Counted from the stretch's first letter, positions 1-9,606 are shown. The stretch is 63,969 nucleotides of DNA from an uncultured Eubacterium sp. (GCA_910580075.1 CAJTVR010000017.1:1-63969), one strand, 5' to 3'. Program-made: numbers and translations. The notes: generated by a model not told the origin, from the sequence alone.

Positions 1-89
1 ATTTTATAGTAAATTGTTGCGCAGCAGAATTTATCCGGCAGTAAAAAGTCCGTGCAGCTGCGGCAGAGCTTGAAAGTCAGGAGGAACGT

Positions 90-467
90 ATGCAGGAACT
101 GGATTATGAAGGAATCGGGGCCAGGATTCGGAATGTAAGAAAAGCAAAAGGGTTATCGCAGAAGGCTCTTGCAGAAGAATGCGGCATCTGCCTGTCGTTT
201 ATGGGACATATTGAGCGGGGAGCGCGCCGCATGAGCCTGGAGACATTTGCGAATATCTGTGAGATTCTGGATACAAATGCGGATGAACTGCTCTGGGGCG
301 TGGCGCATGTGTCGGAATCTGTGCTGGATATGTGGGAACTTTCGGACAGAGACAAGAAAAAGGCAGATATCCGGACAGGCAGTGGTTCAGCCGGTGGAAA
401 GGCGGACAGCTATGGAATGTATGTCAGGATCATGAAGTCGGTTGCGGAGATTATGAATGGCGGATAA
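90..467 (+). CDS. XRE-family helix-turn-helix regulator
   Basis: A 125-residue cytoplasmic DNA-binding protein. Residues about 8-65 form a standard XRE/Cro-type five-helix domain with the recognition-helix region around GICLSFMGHIERG and a following MSLETFANICEIL segment. The remaining 50 residues are polar and unrecognised. AGGAGG at 79-84 sits 5 bases before the ATG, which fixes the start. It is the first gene before a capsule-type locus and reads in the same direction, so it may regulate that locus; this is inferred from position only. A degenerate tandem repeat begins directly at its stop codon. Confidence 0.88.
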   Translation: MQELDYEGIGARIRNVRKAKGLSQKALAEECGICLSFMGHIERGARRMSLETFANICEILDTNADELLWGVAHVSESVLDMWELSDRDKKKADIRTGSGSAGGKADSYGMYVRIMKSVAEIMNGG

Positions 468-724
468 GACAGATGGCCGGAATGATTTGAATGTAATGTC
501 AGACGGCAGAATGGTATGGACAATATTTGGTGAGACAGATGGCCGGAATGGTATGAATGAAATGGCGGACGGCAGAATGGCCGGACAATATTCAATGAGA
601 CATGGCCGGAATGGTATGAATGAAATGTCAGACAGCAGAATGGCCAGACAATACTCAGCAGGACAGATGGTCAGAATGGTTTGAATGAAAGGACAGACAG
701 CAGAATGGATGGACAATATTCCTG
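467..724 (+). repeat. Four-copy degenerate tandem repeat, period about 65 bp
   Basis: Four units begin near 467, 533, 598 and 661. Each carries the order GATGGCCGGAATG, then ATGAATGAAATG, then GGCAGAATGG, then GACAATATT. The periods are 66, 65 and 63 bp, so the array is not in a constant reading frame. It fills the space between the XRE regulator and the Wzz-like gene and runs into the first codons of the latter. It could be a regulatory or phase-variable spacer or simply slippage; the sequence does not decide. Confidence 0.8.
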
Positions 725-2144
725 GAAGAGGACAGAAGATACAGAGATCGACCTGGTGGATTTACTGCGCAGGCTTTGCGGGCAGTGGAAGCAGGCTGCA
801 GTCTGCGCAGCTATATCTGCCCTTATTTTAGGCGGATATGGCTGGCTGCAGGGCAGGGAAGCGCCGGGTGAAGATGTTGTAAAAGAGGCAGTACTGACAG
901 AAGCAGAAGAACAGGCAGTGGCAGATGCGGTCAGGCTGAAAAATGAAATCAGCGGGCTGGAAACGTATCTGGACAATTCGATTCTGATGCAGACAGACCC
1001 GTATCATAAAAATAAGTCTGTCATGCTGTACTGCATTGACAGGGCAGAAAGGCGGGAACTGGCGGGAATCACGGAAAGCTATCTGAATTTTGTGCTTAAT
1101 GGCGGTGCCGCAGATGCACTGGGGGATTCTGGCAGCAGCTGGAAGATGGACAAAAGTTATCTGGCAGAAGTGGTGACGGCATACCAGAAGACGTACAGCT
1201 CTCCTTACCAGGTAGCTGTGGACAGTCTGGAGGATGGAAGCCAGACTGCAGAGGCAGTTTTTTATGTGGAGACTGTTGGAAGGGATGCGAAGGAGGCGGA
1301 AAAGCTGGCTCTGGATGTGCAGGATGTGGTGGAGAAGCATTCGGCAGAGGTGAAGAGTACAGCCGGAAACCACAGGCTCAGGCTGATCAGCAGCCAGAAC
1401 AGCGTGACAGCAGACAGCGGGCTGCAGACGCAGCAGCATGATAGAAAAGCGCTGCTGTCATCAAACAAAACAAATCTGAAAGCAGCGACGGATGCTTTTA
1501 GCGGGGAACAGATGGCTGTATACAAAGAGGCGGCTGATCTGAACGATGAAGAAGACAAGGCTGGACAAGATGCTGCTGTTGCTGGTAAAGGAATCGGATC
1601 TGTCATAAAATACATACTCCTTGGGATCGTGGCCGGGATTTTTGTATACTGCGGTGTCTTTTCATGTCTGTATATTTTCAGAGATACAGTGAAAAGCACC
1701 GAAGAGATGAAAAGGATGTATATGTTTCCTGTTTATGGAGAAATTGAGCTGGATGGCGGGAAAAAACGGAAAAGGACAGCGGATGCAGGCCAGGATACAT
1801 ATGGAAATACGGAACTGCAGGTATTGAACCGGATCAGACTCGCGTGCAGGCAGCGGGGGCTGGAGAAACTTTGCGCAGCATCGGATTTTCTGCTTAGTAC
1901 ACAGGAAAAAGAGTGTTTTGAGAGAATGGCTGGAAAGCTGAAGGACTGGGGTATTGATCTGACAGTGGCAGAAAACGTCAGCGCAGATACTGCTGTATGG
2001 GATGAGCTGACAGAAGCGGGGAATGTACTTTTGGTGTGCAGAATGGGCAGGACAACGCACCAGATGATTGATCGTGCGATGGAGTTTTATTTGTTAAATG
2101 GAATTGATGTGGCCGGTGCTGCTGTTTTTGGGCAGAATGGCTGA
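681..2144 (+). CDS. Wzz/CpsC-like polysaccharide chain-length protein with a degenerate BY-kinase-like tail
   Basis: Residues about 22-37 (EIDLVDLLRRLCGQWK) match the start of Wzz-type chain-length regulators. They are followed by a membrane segment at about 38-57, a long extracytoplasmic part rich in helices, and a second membrane segment at about 306-332. The cytoplasmic tail (about 380-487) resembles the end of bacterial tyrosine kinases (VLLVCRMGRTTHQMI, then GIDVAGAAVFG) but shows no Walker A loop. The start is uncertain: TTG at 681 or ATG at 705, both inside the tandem repeat. It probably controls export and length of the polysaccharide made by the genes downstream. No separate kinase or phosphatase lies in the window. 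Confidence 0.75.
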   Translation: MNERTDSRMDGQYSWKRTEDTEIDLVDLLRRLCGQWKQAAVCAAISALILGGYGWLQGREAPGEDVVKEAVLTEAEEQAVADAVRLKNEISGLETYLDNSILMQTDPYHKNKSVMLYCIDRAERRELAGITESYLNFVLNGGAADALGDSGSSWKMDKSYLAEVVTAYQKTYSSPYQVAVDSLEDGSQTAEAVFYVETVGRDAKEAEKLALDVQDVVEKHSAEVKSTAGNHRLRLISSQNSVTADSGLQTQQHDRKALLSSNKTNLKAATDAFSGEQMAVYKEAADLNDEEDKAGQDAAVAGKGIGSVIKYILLGIVAGIFVYCGVFSCLYIFRDTVKSTEEMKRMYMFPVYGEIELDGGKKRKRTADAGQDTYGNTELQVLNRIRLACRQRGLEKLCAASDFLLSTQEKECFERMAGKLKDWGIDLTVAENVSADTAVWDELTEAGNVLLVCRMGRTTHQMIDRAMEFYLLNGIDVAGAAVFGQNG

Positions 2145-2358
2145 AAGTGTTATAAAACTGGATCTGGCTGTGAGAGTCTGAAGGCTGCATGGCGGGGGAA
2201 AGAGACATAGAAAGACCGTGGAAGATACGGATAGCCTGGGGCAGAAATGGGGCTGCAGGAATGGCGAAGCATGTTCTCTAAAGTGCTGTATTATAAAATT
2301 TGTACGCAGACAGCTGCTGAAAAAAGACAGTATTTTAACAGATGGTTAGAGGATTAGT

Positions 2359-3402
2359 TTGAAAATGTTAAATGAAAATAAAGAAAAATTTAATTTGCAG
2401 GAATTAAAAGGGAAACGTATTTTGCTCATATCTCTTTCTGGATATTGTGAGGGAATTCTGAAAAAAATGAAGGATTTAGGGGCAGATGCAGATTTTATTA
2501 ATGATAAGCCGAATGAGGGATTTATATGTAAGACACTTGGGCGGTGGCAGGTTAATTTTTATCAGAATGTAATCAGCAGATATTATCAAAAACAGCTTGA
2601 GCCAATAAAGCATTGCAAATATGATTTTATCCTTTCTATTCGTGGTGAGTATACACCGATTCAAACGCTGAAGCTGTTAAAGGAGTATTATCCAGACAGC
2701 AAACTTATTCTGTACATGTGGGATGGACTTCATAAGCTGAATACAAAAGGTATAGAAAAGAAATGGCCATATTATGATCGTATTTATACGTTTGACCGTA
2801 TTGATTATGAGGCGCATAAGAATCAGTTATCGTTTCTTCCGCTGTATTATTATGAAGATTATCTTCCGGAAGTTATAAAAGATTCTGGAAACGTAGAATT
2901 AACTTATGATCTTTCTTTTATTGGTACAGGACATGACGACAGAATACATATTGTAAAAGATGTCATGAAACAGTGTGAAAGAAGTGGATTGCGTTGTTTT
3001 TCATATTTTTTTATACCACATCAGCTGGTGTATCTTTTTAACAAAATGACAAATAAACATTTTAGAGATGTACAAAGATCAGATGTACAGTTCAAGATGA
3101 TGCAATTAGAAAAATTATATCAGATTTATGCTGAATCAGGCTGTGTTATGGATGTGGAGAATGCAGGCCAGCATGGGCTTACCATGCGAAGCATTGAAAT
3201 ACTTGGTTTGAGAAAGAAATTTATCACAACAAATAAAGATATTGTGAATTATGATTTCTACAATCCCAATAATATTCTGGTAATTGACAGGTTTAATCCT
3301 GTGATCGATATGAGTTTTTTTAAGAAGCCGTATGAGATACTGGATGAGGAAATATATAAAAAATATAGCTTAAGTAATTGGATATTGGAAGTCTTGAAGT
3401 AA
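2359..3402 (+). CDS. CgeB-like putative glycosyltransferase
   Basis: A soluble 347-residue protein. It has a Rossmann-like start (GKRILLISLSGYCEGI), a middle segment LILYMWDGLHKLN, and a C-terminal stretch GLTMRSIEILGLRKKFITT that resembles the nucleotide-sugar-binding half of CgeB-type GT-B enzymes. Start is TTG 2359 or ATG 2365. It is the first gene of the AT-rich part of the locus and probably adds one sugar to the lipid-linked repeat unit; donor and acceptor cannot be read from the sequence. The family assignment rests on pattern only. Confidence 0.55.
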   Translation: MKMLNENKEKFNLQELKGKRILLISLSGYCEGILKKMKDLGADADFINDKPNEGFICKTLGRWQVNFYQNVISRYYQKQLEPIKHCKYDFILSIRGEYTPIQTLKLLKEYYPDSKLILYMWDGLHKLNTKGIEKKWPYYDRIYTFDRIDYEAHKNQLSFLPLYYYEDYLPEVIKDSGNVELTYDLSFIGTGHDDRIHIVKDVMKQCERSGLRCFSYFFIPHQLVYLFNKMTNKHFRDVQRSDVQFKMMQLEKLYQIYAESGCVMDVENAGQHGLTMRSIEILGLRKKFITTNKDIVNYDFYNPNNILVIDRFNPVIDMSFFKKPYEILDEEIYKKYSLSNWILEVLK

Positions 3403-3419
3403 TAAAGAAGGGTGCAGCA

Positions 3420-4259
3420 GTGAAAATTTTAGTGACTGGGGCAAATGGATATCTCGGAAAAGGAGTGGTGAAACGGCTTCTTGACGACGGCATTCAGGTT
3501 GTGGCCACAGATTTTAAAAGTAATCTGATTGATAGCCGGGCGGAGATAAAGACAGGCAGTTTATTTGAAATAGAAGAACCATATTATTATTTTGGACAGC
3601 CAGATGTTCTTTTGCATATGGCATGGAGAGACGGGTTTATTCACAGTTCAGAAAATCATATTAACGATCTTCCCAAACATTATGCTTTTATCAATGCTAT
3701 GATAAATTCAGGCATAAAGCGAGTAGCTGTTATGGGGTCTATGCATGAAGTTGGTTTTTTTGAGGGAAGTGTTAATGAGTCTACACCTTGCAATCCGCAG
3801 AGTCTGTATGGAATAAGCAAAAATGCATTGAGAAACCTAATACATCTGAAGTGCAGAGAAACAGGATGCAGTTTTCAGTGGCTGAGAGGTTTTTACATTG
3901 TAGGAAATACGGAAGATGGATGTTCTGTTTTTTCGAAAATAGTACAGGCCAGCCATAGAGGTGATACAGAATTTCCATTTACGATGGGACTGAATCAGTT
4001 TGATTTCCTTGATTATAGTGTTTTTTGTAAATATGTGGCTGATGTGGCAGAACAGGATAAGATAGATGGTATCATCAACATTTGTGCAGGCAGGCCGGAA
4101 AAGTTATCAGACAGAGTTGAACGGTTTATATGTGAAAACGGATTTAAGATTAAATTAGATTATGGAGCATTTCCAGACCGGCCATATGATTCAAAGGCAA
4201 TATGGGGAGATGACTTTAAAGTGAGAGCAGTGGAGAAGAGAAGGGGTGCAGTGAGATGA
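3420..4259 (+). CDS. NAD-dependent epimerase/dehydratase (extended SDR)
   Basis: A 279-residue short-chain dehydrogenase-fold enzyme. The N-terminus has the GxxGxxG dinucleotide loop (TGANGYLGKG), and the YGISK at about residue 130 supplies the Tyr and Lys of the catalytic YxxxK. I chose GTG 3420 because the SDR fold begins there and AGAAGG lies just upstream; an in-frame start at 3378 would add 14 unlikely residues inside the preceding gene. It presumably modifies a nucleotide sugar for the capsule unit. The substrate is not determinable. Its stop overlaps the next start (ATGA). Confidence 0.8.
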   Translation: MKILVTGANGYLGKGVVKRLLDDGIQVVATDFKSNLIDSRAEIKTGSLFEIEEPYYYFGQPDVLLHMAWRDGFIHSSENHINDLPKHYAFINAMINSGIKRVAVMGSMHEVGFFEGSVNESTPCNPQSLYGISKNALRNLIHLKCRETGCSFQWLRGFYIVGNTEDGCSVFSKIVQASHRGDTEFPFTMGLNQFDFLDYSVFCKYVADVAEQDKIDGIINICAGRPEKLSDRVERFICENGFKIKLDYGAFPDRPYDSKAIWGDDFKVRAVEKRRGAVR

Positions 4260-5356
4260 AACATATTGTAATAAGCGGAATTGGACTTTTTGAAGGAGGA
4301 CCGCTTTCAGTATATTATGACTGCTTACAGACAGTGAAGCAGATGAAATTGTATCTGAGTTATCAAATTACTGCTTTTGTTCATAAAAGGGAGCTGTTCC
4401 AGGAATTTACCGATATTGTACAAATTATAGAACTGCCAGATGCAAGAAAATGTTATTTTTTGCGGGCGTATTATGAATTTGTATATTTTTATCAGTTTTC
4501 TAAAAAGAATCATATAGATATATGGCTGTCCTTACAAGATATTACGCCAAATGTTATTGCAGAAAGGAAATATACTTATTGTCATAATCCGCTTCCATTT
4601 ATGAAAAAGAATATCAGAAATGCAAGATATAGTCCGAAAGTTGTCTTTTTTTCATATATTTATAAATATATTTACCGAATAAACATAAGGGCTGCAGCAG
4701 CAGTTATAGTGCAGCAGGACTGGCTGCGTCAGGAATTTTTAAAGAGATATCCGGTTGCTGATGTAATTGTAGCAAGACCGGAAATGATGGAGAAACGTAA
4801 AATCATTGATAAAAGCAGGATGAATAAGCAACTGGTTTTTATATATGCGGCCTATCCGAGATTTTTTAAAAATTATGAGGTAATACTGCAGGCAGCAAAA
4901 ATGATGGAAAGCAAAGGAATATATGATTTTGAGGTATGGCTGACTATAGATGGATCGGAAAATAAATATGCATGCGAGTTAAAAGATAAGTACAATGAAT
5001 TAAAGACAATTAGATGGATGGGGCTGATGCCAAGAGATGAATTGATTGAAAAATATGGAGAAGCTGACTGTATGATCTTTCCGTCAATGCTGGAGACATG
5101 GGGACTTCCAATCAGTGAGTTCAAGGAGACAGGAAAGCCAATGATCTTAGCAGATTTACCTTATGCACATGAAGCGCTGGCAGAATATGACAAAGCAGTT
5201 TTTTTTGATCCGAAAGATAAGAAACAGCTTGCAAGACTGATGAAAATGGCCGTTAATGGAAAACAATTTTATCAGCGGCAAGAGGGAATAAGAATTATAA
5301 AACCATATGCAAATAATTGGGGTGAGTTATTTCATATTTTGCTGCTGGATGAATAA
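4256..5356 (+). CDS. Glycosyltransferase, GT4/GT1-type GT-B fold
   Basis: This 366-residue enzyme has the C-terminal donor-binding half typical of GT4 glycosyltransferases: the EX7E signature ETWGLPISE at about residues 280-288, preceded by ADCMIFPS. The N-terminal half is an acceptor-side Rossmann domain without membrane segments. Start ATG 4256 overlaps the previous stop, so the two genes are translationally coupled. It probably transfers an activated sugar to the undecaprenyl-linked repeat unit at the inner face of the membrane. Sugar specificity is unknown. Confidence 0.85.
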   Translation: MKHIVISGIGLFEGGPLSVYYDCLQTVKQMKLYLSYQITAFVHKRELFQEFTDIVQIIELPDARKCYFLRAYYEFVYFYQFSKKNHIDIWLSLQDITPNVIAERKYTYCHNPLPFMKKNIRNARYSPKVVFFSYIYKYIYRINIRAAAAVIVQQDWLRQEFLKRYPVADVIVARPEMMEKRKIIDKSRMNKQLVFIYAAYPRFFKNYEVILQAAKMMESKGIYDFEVWLTIDGSENKYACELKDKYNELKTIRWMGLMPRDELIEKYGEADCMIFPSMLETWGLPISEFKETGKPMILADLPYAHEALAEYDKAVFFDPKDKKQLARLMKMAVNGKQFYQRQEGIRIIKPYANNWGELFHILLLDE

Positions 5357-5470
5357 AGGAAACAATGCTTTTGGAAAAGCAGAAGGGATTGGCGGAACGT
5401 GCATTTAGAGTGTAAAAAAATAATCTGATGATTTAGAAAGGATGATTAAGAATCATTAAATATTGCAGCC

Positions 5471-6571
5471 ATGAAAAAAGTACTATTTTTAACTAATATT
5501 CCTTCTCCGTATAGAGTGGAATTTTTCAATGAACTAGGGAAAACATGCAGGCTGACAGTGGTGTTTGAGGGTAAAAAAGCTCTGGACCGGCATGAGAAGT
5601 GGATGTCAGGGCCGCCGGATACATTTCATTGTGTAATTTTAAACGGTTTGCGGGCAGGAAGTGACCAGTTCTTAAGTTTTAAGATTTTAAAATACTTAAG
5701 GAAAAAGTGGGATTATATAATAATAGGCATGTATTCTACTCCAACAGCAATGCTTGCAATCGAATATATGAGAATATACAACATCAAATTTATAATATCA
5801 GCAGATGGTGGATTTATAAAAGATGATGGGATGCTGCGGTATTATATAAAAAAGCATTTCATTTCAGCTGCATCATTATGGTTTAGCAGTGGAAATGAAA
5901 CAAGCAGATATCTTGTGCACTATGGAGCAGACAGAAATAAATGTTTTTTATTTCCGTTTACATCTTTAAGAAATAGAGAGATTGAAAGGAATGCAAAATC
6001 AGTCAATGAAGATAAAGGAAGGATACGGAAATATCTGGGAATATCTCCTGACTGTAAAATGGTTCTTACAGTATCGCAGATTATTGAACGAAAAGGGATT
6101 GATCTGCTGGTCGAAGCGTCAAAAAAATTTGGTGAAGAAGTCGTTTTTATTATAGTTGGAGGAGAAAAGGCAGACTGGCTGAATATCAAAGATGATAAGA
6201 ATGACAATCTGCGTTTTGAGGGCTTTAAAACAAAAGAAGAGATTGGCGATTATTACAGAGCAGCAGATGTGTTTGTGCTTCCTACTAGAGAAGACATATG
6301 GGGACTGGTTGTTAATGAAGCAATGTCTTATGGACTGCCAGTAATTACAACAAATCGCTGTGTTGCGGGTTTAGAACTAATTGATAATGGAATCAATGGA
6401 TATATAGTTGAAATTAATGATATTCAGGCAATAGAGGCAGCAATAAGACATGTTTTCATACAAAATAGTAAGCAGGAAATGTCAAATAAAGCGCTAGAAA
6501 AAATAAGAAGTTATTCAATAGAAAATATGGTCAAAGCGCATATGAATATAATTGAATCTTCAATTGTATAG
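5471..6571 (+). CDS. Glycosyltransferase family 4 protein
   Basis: 366 residues. The protein begins with the compact Rossmann start MKKVLFLTNIPSPYR, common in GT4 enzymes. The C-terminal half carries the retaining GT-B motif around WGLVVNEAMSYGLPV (residues about 276-290), the EX7E-like donor-binding element. A 114-bp spacer separates it from the preceding gene, one of the larger gaps in the operon, and I see no clear promoter in it. Likely role is another sugar addition in repeat-unit assembly. Confidence 0.88.
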   Translation: MKKVLFLTNIPSPYRVEFFNELGKTCRLTVVFEGKKALDRHEKWMSGPPDTFHCVILNGLRAGSDQFLSFKILKYLRKKWDYIIIGMYSTPTAMLAIEYMRIYNIKFIISADGGFIKDDGMLRYYIKKHFISAASLWFSSGNETSRYLVHYGADRNKCFLFPFTSLRNREIERNAKSVNEDKGRIRKYLGISPDCKMVLTVSQIIERKGIDLLVEASKKFGEEVVFIIVGGEKADWLNIKDDKNDNLRFEGFKTKEEIGDYYRAADVFVLPTREDIWGLVVNEAMSYGLPVITTNRCVAGLELIDNGINGYIVEINDIQAIEAAIRHVFIQNSKQEMSNKALEKIRSYSIENMVKAHMNIIESSIV

Positions 6572-6582
6572 AGGAGATAATA

Positions 6583-7647
6583 GTGTGGACAGCAATTAGA
6601 TTAAATAAAATGAGATATATTACACTCTGTAGAAAAAACAATAATGGTTTAAGAATTGCGATGATCATTCTTTTTGCACTTATGGTTTTGTGCACATTTC
6701 GTCCTATGGATACCATAGATACAGATAATTACTATGAATATTATCTTGCTGCAAATGTTAAAGAACCCGTTCCTGAATTATCATATGTTGTTGTGTCAAT
6801 ATTTTGGAAAAACGTTATTGGCGGAGTATTAGGTTTTCGATGTGTAATGCTTTCATATTATATTCTGACTTTTGCTGTATTGTATAGCTTGCTGCGAAAG
6901 GCTTCAAATCCATTAATGTCACTGCTCATTTTTTTTTCGTTTGCATTTTCATTACAGATTTGCATACAGGTAAGAGCTCCGCTTGCCAATATGATACTGC
7001 TTAGTTCAATAGAAGATATAGAACATAGAAAAATAAAAAGCCATTACCTAAAGATATTTTTTGCTTCTGTAATACATACATCAAGTATTGTTTTTGTTGT
7101 TGTGTATCCGGCATTAAGGTTTTTGGAAAAATATAGGAGTAAGGCGGTAATGTATGGATTGCCTGTATTTGCAGCTGCAGCTGCCAGAGCAGCTGCATCA
7201 AGTATTGAACTGATTGTCAATTATGGAGTTAGAATTGGAATTAGCGGACTGGAAAGATTTTCTATATATTTTTTGCCTAAATATTATGCAGAACGTATAA
7301 ATCCGTTTAACAGGATATCCATTATACTTGTTTTAATCTATTATTCTTTTTTATTCTTTGTAGGATTAAAAAAGATGAATACAAAAGAAATAACATATTT
7401 AATAATCATTGCTTATTCCATTTTCTTCTATTTTGTTGGGTATTATTCGATAGCTCTTATTGGATATCGTTTTCCAGAGTCATTAAATCTGATTCTGATA
7501 TTTGCTATTCCTGCATTATTTAAGCATATAGCCAGGACAAGAAATAACAGGATGGTATGTTATACTATGCTTTTTATTTATTTAATACTTATAAATAATC
7601 AGTATGAGACAATTCCAACGATCTTATCCTGTCTTCGGCTGGCATAG
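6583..7647 (+). CDS. EpsG/Wzy-like polysaccharide polymerase
   Basis: A 354-residue membrane protein with about nine hydrophobic segments. The early FRPMDTIDTDNYYEYY motif after the first helix is typical of EpsG-family proteins, which polymerise repeat units on the outer face of the membrane. The start is GTG 6583, with GAGGAG at 6571-6576 properly placed. It is the only polymerase candidate in the locus and pairs with the flippase at 12165. Sequences of this family diverge strongly between serotypes, which fits the AT-rich composition here. Confidence 0.82.
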   Translation: MWTAIRLNKMRYITLCRKNNNGLRIAMIILFALMVLCTFRPMDTIDTDNYYEYYLAANVKEPVPELSYVVVSIFWKNVIGGVLGFRCVMLSYYILTFAVLYSLLRKASNPLMSLLIFFSFAFSLQICIQVRAPLANMILLSSIEDIEHRKIKSHYLKIFFASVIHTSSIVFVVVYPALRFLEKYRSKAVMYGLPVFAAAAARAAASSIELIVNYGVRIGISGLERFSIYFLPKYYAERINPFNRISIILVLIYYSFLFFVGLKKMNTKEITYLIIIAYSIFFYFVGYYSIALIGYRFPESLNLILIFAIPALFKHIARTRNNRMVCYTMLFIYLILINNQYETIPTILSCLRLA

Positions 7648-7682
7648 AAAAATTTGAACAAAAACTATGAATGAGGTTGTAT

Positions 7683-8612
7683 ATGAAAAAAAGCTGCTAT
7701 ATAGTTCTCACATATAATAATGATCATGATACGATTGAGACACTGGATGGTATTTTATCTCAAAGTATTGCAGATAAAATGGATACGATTGTTATTGATA
7801 ATGCTTCATATAAAGAGTATCGAAACAAAGTAGAAAAATATTGCAGGATACATAATATTCAATATTATTACAGAAAAGAAAATGATGGGTACGCAGGCGG
7901 GAATAATTATGCCTGGGAAAAGCTTAAAACAGATTATGATTATATGTTTATTGTAAATAATGACATCGTATTCAACTCTAAAAGAATTTCTGAAAAAATT
8001 ATTAAAATATTTAACCAGCATCCTGAAATAGGAGCAATAGGTCCTGTTGTTAAGACAGGTAACAATGAAATAGCAAAAGACTGTGCAATTTTTAATGTTT
8101 TTTTTGGAAAACAGATCTTTGGTCATAAATATCATAGAACAAAGGAATTTCATGAAAGATATGCTGTAGTAGGATGCTTTATAGCAATTAATGTAAAAGC
8201 AATTGATAGAAATTACCTGTTTAACAAGAGTTTTTTTATGTATTCTGAAGAATTGGAATTATGTCTGCGGATATGGAAAAGAGGATTTAGAGTAGCAGCC
8301 CTTAATAATGACAGATATTCAGTATATCATAAAGGAGGAAAAGATCCATTTGAAAAGGGCGGGGAATGGAAATTTTATCTTGCATCCAGAAATCTGGCAT
8401 TATGTGCAAAAGAGTTTGAAATAGCAGATAAAATATTTTTTTTGATACTTCAATTTGCAAGTGTGATGAAAAGAGTATTTTGTGGACCTGGAAATAAAAG
8501 AGAAAGAATTAGCAGTTTAAGAGGATATATGAAAGGTTTATATTTCGTTTTGGCAAGAAGTAATGCAGATCAAATATATCAGGATGCCTGTGATCAGTTA
8601 ATCCGGATATGA
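7683..8612 (+). CDS. Glycosyltransferase family 2 protein
   Basis: 309 residues, GT-A fold. Visible elements are the N-terminal strand YIVLTYNN, the GYAGGNNYAWE region characteristic of rhamnosyl- and galactofuranosyl-transferase-like GT2 enzymes, and VNNDIVF as the metal-binding DxD-like segment. I chose ATG 7683 because GAGG at 7673-7676 precedes it at good distance; the upstream in-frame ATG at 7671 lacks a ribosome site. Acts in the cytoplasm on the lipid-linked glycan. Donor sugar unknown. Confidence 0.85.
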   Translation: MKKSCYIVLTYNNDHDTIETLDGILSQSIADKMDTIVIDNASYKEYRNKVEKYCRIHNIQYYYRKENDGYAGGNNYAWEKLKTDYDYMFIVNNDIVFNSKRISEKIIKIFNQHPEIGAIGPVVKTGNNEIAKDCAIFNVFFGKQIFGHKYHRTKEFHERYAVVGCFIAINVKAIDRNYLFNKSFFMYSEELELCLRIWKRGFRVAALNNDRYSVYHKGGKDPFEKGGEWKFYLASRNLALCAKEFEIADKIFFLILQFASVMKRVFCGPGNKRERISSLRGYMKGLYFVLARSNADQIYQDACDQLIRI

Positions 8613-8673
8613 TAAAAATGTTCATGATTTCTTATCAGGTGGTGGATAAGAATGTGCTAAGGGGAATCAAAAT

Positions 8674-9606
8674 TTGAAAATTACAATGGAAGAATTGTCA
8701 GATGAAGCTGTTTGTCAATTAAATATGGAATATAAAAAAATATTAAGATCAAGGGAGTATCTTTTAGGCAGAAAAATATATAAATTTTTGTATTTTTTAA
8801 AGAAAGGAAAAATTCGAAGTATTTTTTTGTATCTGAGGTCGCTTTCCAAAGAAAAAAAGATAAAAAGTCTGGATAAAGAAAATATAAGTTATTTTACATG
8901 CCGTGAAAATGAAGATATAAGTGCAAGAATTGCTGTATATACGTGTCTGACTGGAAATTACGATATATTGAGAGAACCGTTATACAGGCCTGAGAATATA
9001 GATTATGTAGTGTTTACAGATATGGATATTCCAAAAGACAGCTTATGGAAGAAAATAGACCTGAATTCCATAAAAGAAATTGCTGGATTAGATCATGCCA
9101 GAAAAAACAGATATATTAAACTGCATCCGCATGAGTTTTTTAATGACTATATGTATTCTGTATATTTAGATGCCAATATAAGGATAATTGGAGATTTGTC
9201 AAAATATATCAGATGTGTTGGAGACAAAATTCCTATTGCTGTAAACTGGCATCCGTCAAGAAATAGCATATATACTGAAGCTGAGGTGTGCTGTTTAAAG
9301 CAAAGAGATGACCCATATGTTATTCAGAAACAGATAGAAGGTTACCGTTCAGAAGGTATGCCGGATGAATTCGGGCTTATTGAGGGAGGAATGATTGTGC
9401 GAAAGCATAATCAGGAACGGTGTATCAGGCTGATGGATTTATGGTGGAACGAGATCAAAAAAAAGAGTGCAAGAGACCAGCTAAGTTTTCCGTATGCGGT
9501 ATGGAAGATGGGATGCAGTATGACGGATTTGGGGTTTATCAGTAAAAATATCAGGAATATAGATGCTATTTTATTAATACCGCATGGAGGCTTGGAAATA
9601 GGATGA
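8674..9606 (+). CDS. DUF616 (TOD1/MUCI70-like) putative glycosyltransferase
   Basis: 310 residues. After a basic, helical N-terminal 75 residues comes a domain with IAVYTCLTGNYD, YVVFTDMD, and YMYSVYLDANIRI, the pattern of DUF616 proteins, which are glycosyltransferase-like and occur in plants and in bacterial polysaccharide loci. The start is TTG 8674 behind AAGGGG. The stop overlaps the start of the next gene (ATGA). It likely acts on the same glycan. No catalytic residue set is firmly established for this family, so the reaction is inferred. Confidence 0.72.
   Translation: MKITMEELSDEAVCQLNMEYKKILRSREYLLGRKIYKFLYFLKKGKIRSIFLYLRSLSKEKKIKSLDKENISYFTCRENEDISARIAVYTCLTGNYDILREPLYRPENIDYVVFTDMDIPKDSLWKKIDLNSIKEIAGLDHARKNRYIKLHPHEFFNDYMYSVYLDANIRIIGDLSKYIRCVGDKIPIAVNWHPSRNSIYTEAEVCCLKQRDDPYVIQKQIEGYRSEGMPDEFGLIEGGMIVRKHNQERCIRLMDLWWNEIKKKSARDQLSFPYAVWKMGCSMTDLGFISKNIRNIDAILLIPHGGLEIG

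Noticed and set aside
457..684. 75-codon frame with repeated NGMNEM/DGRM units between the XRE regulator and the Wzz-like gene
   Set aside because: It is a translation of the tandem DNA repeat, whose period (63-66 bp) is not constant in frame, and it has no ribosome site; treated as a repeat rather than a gene.
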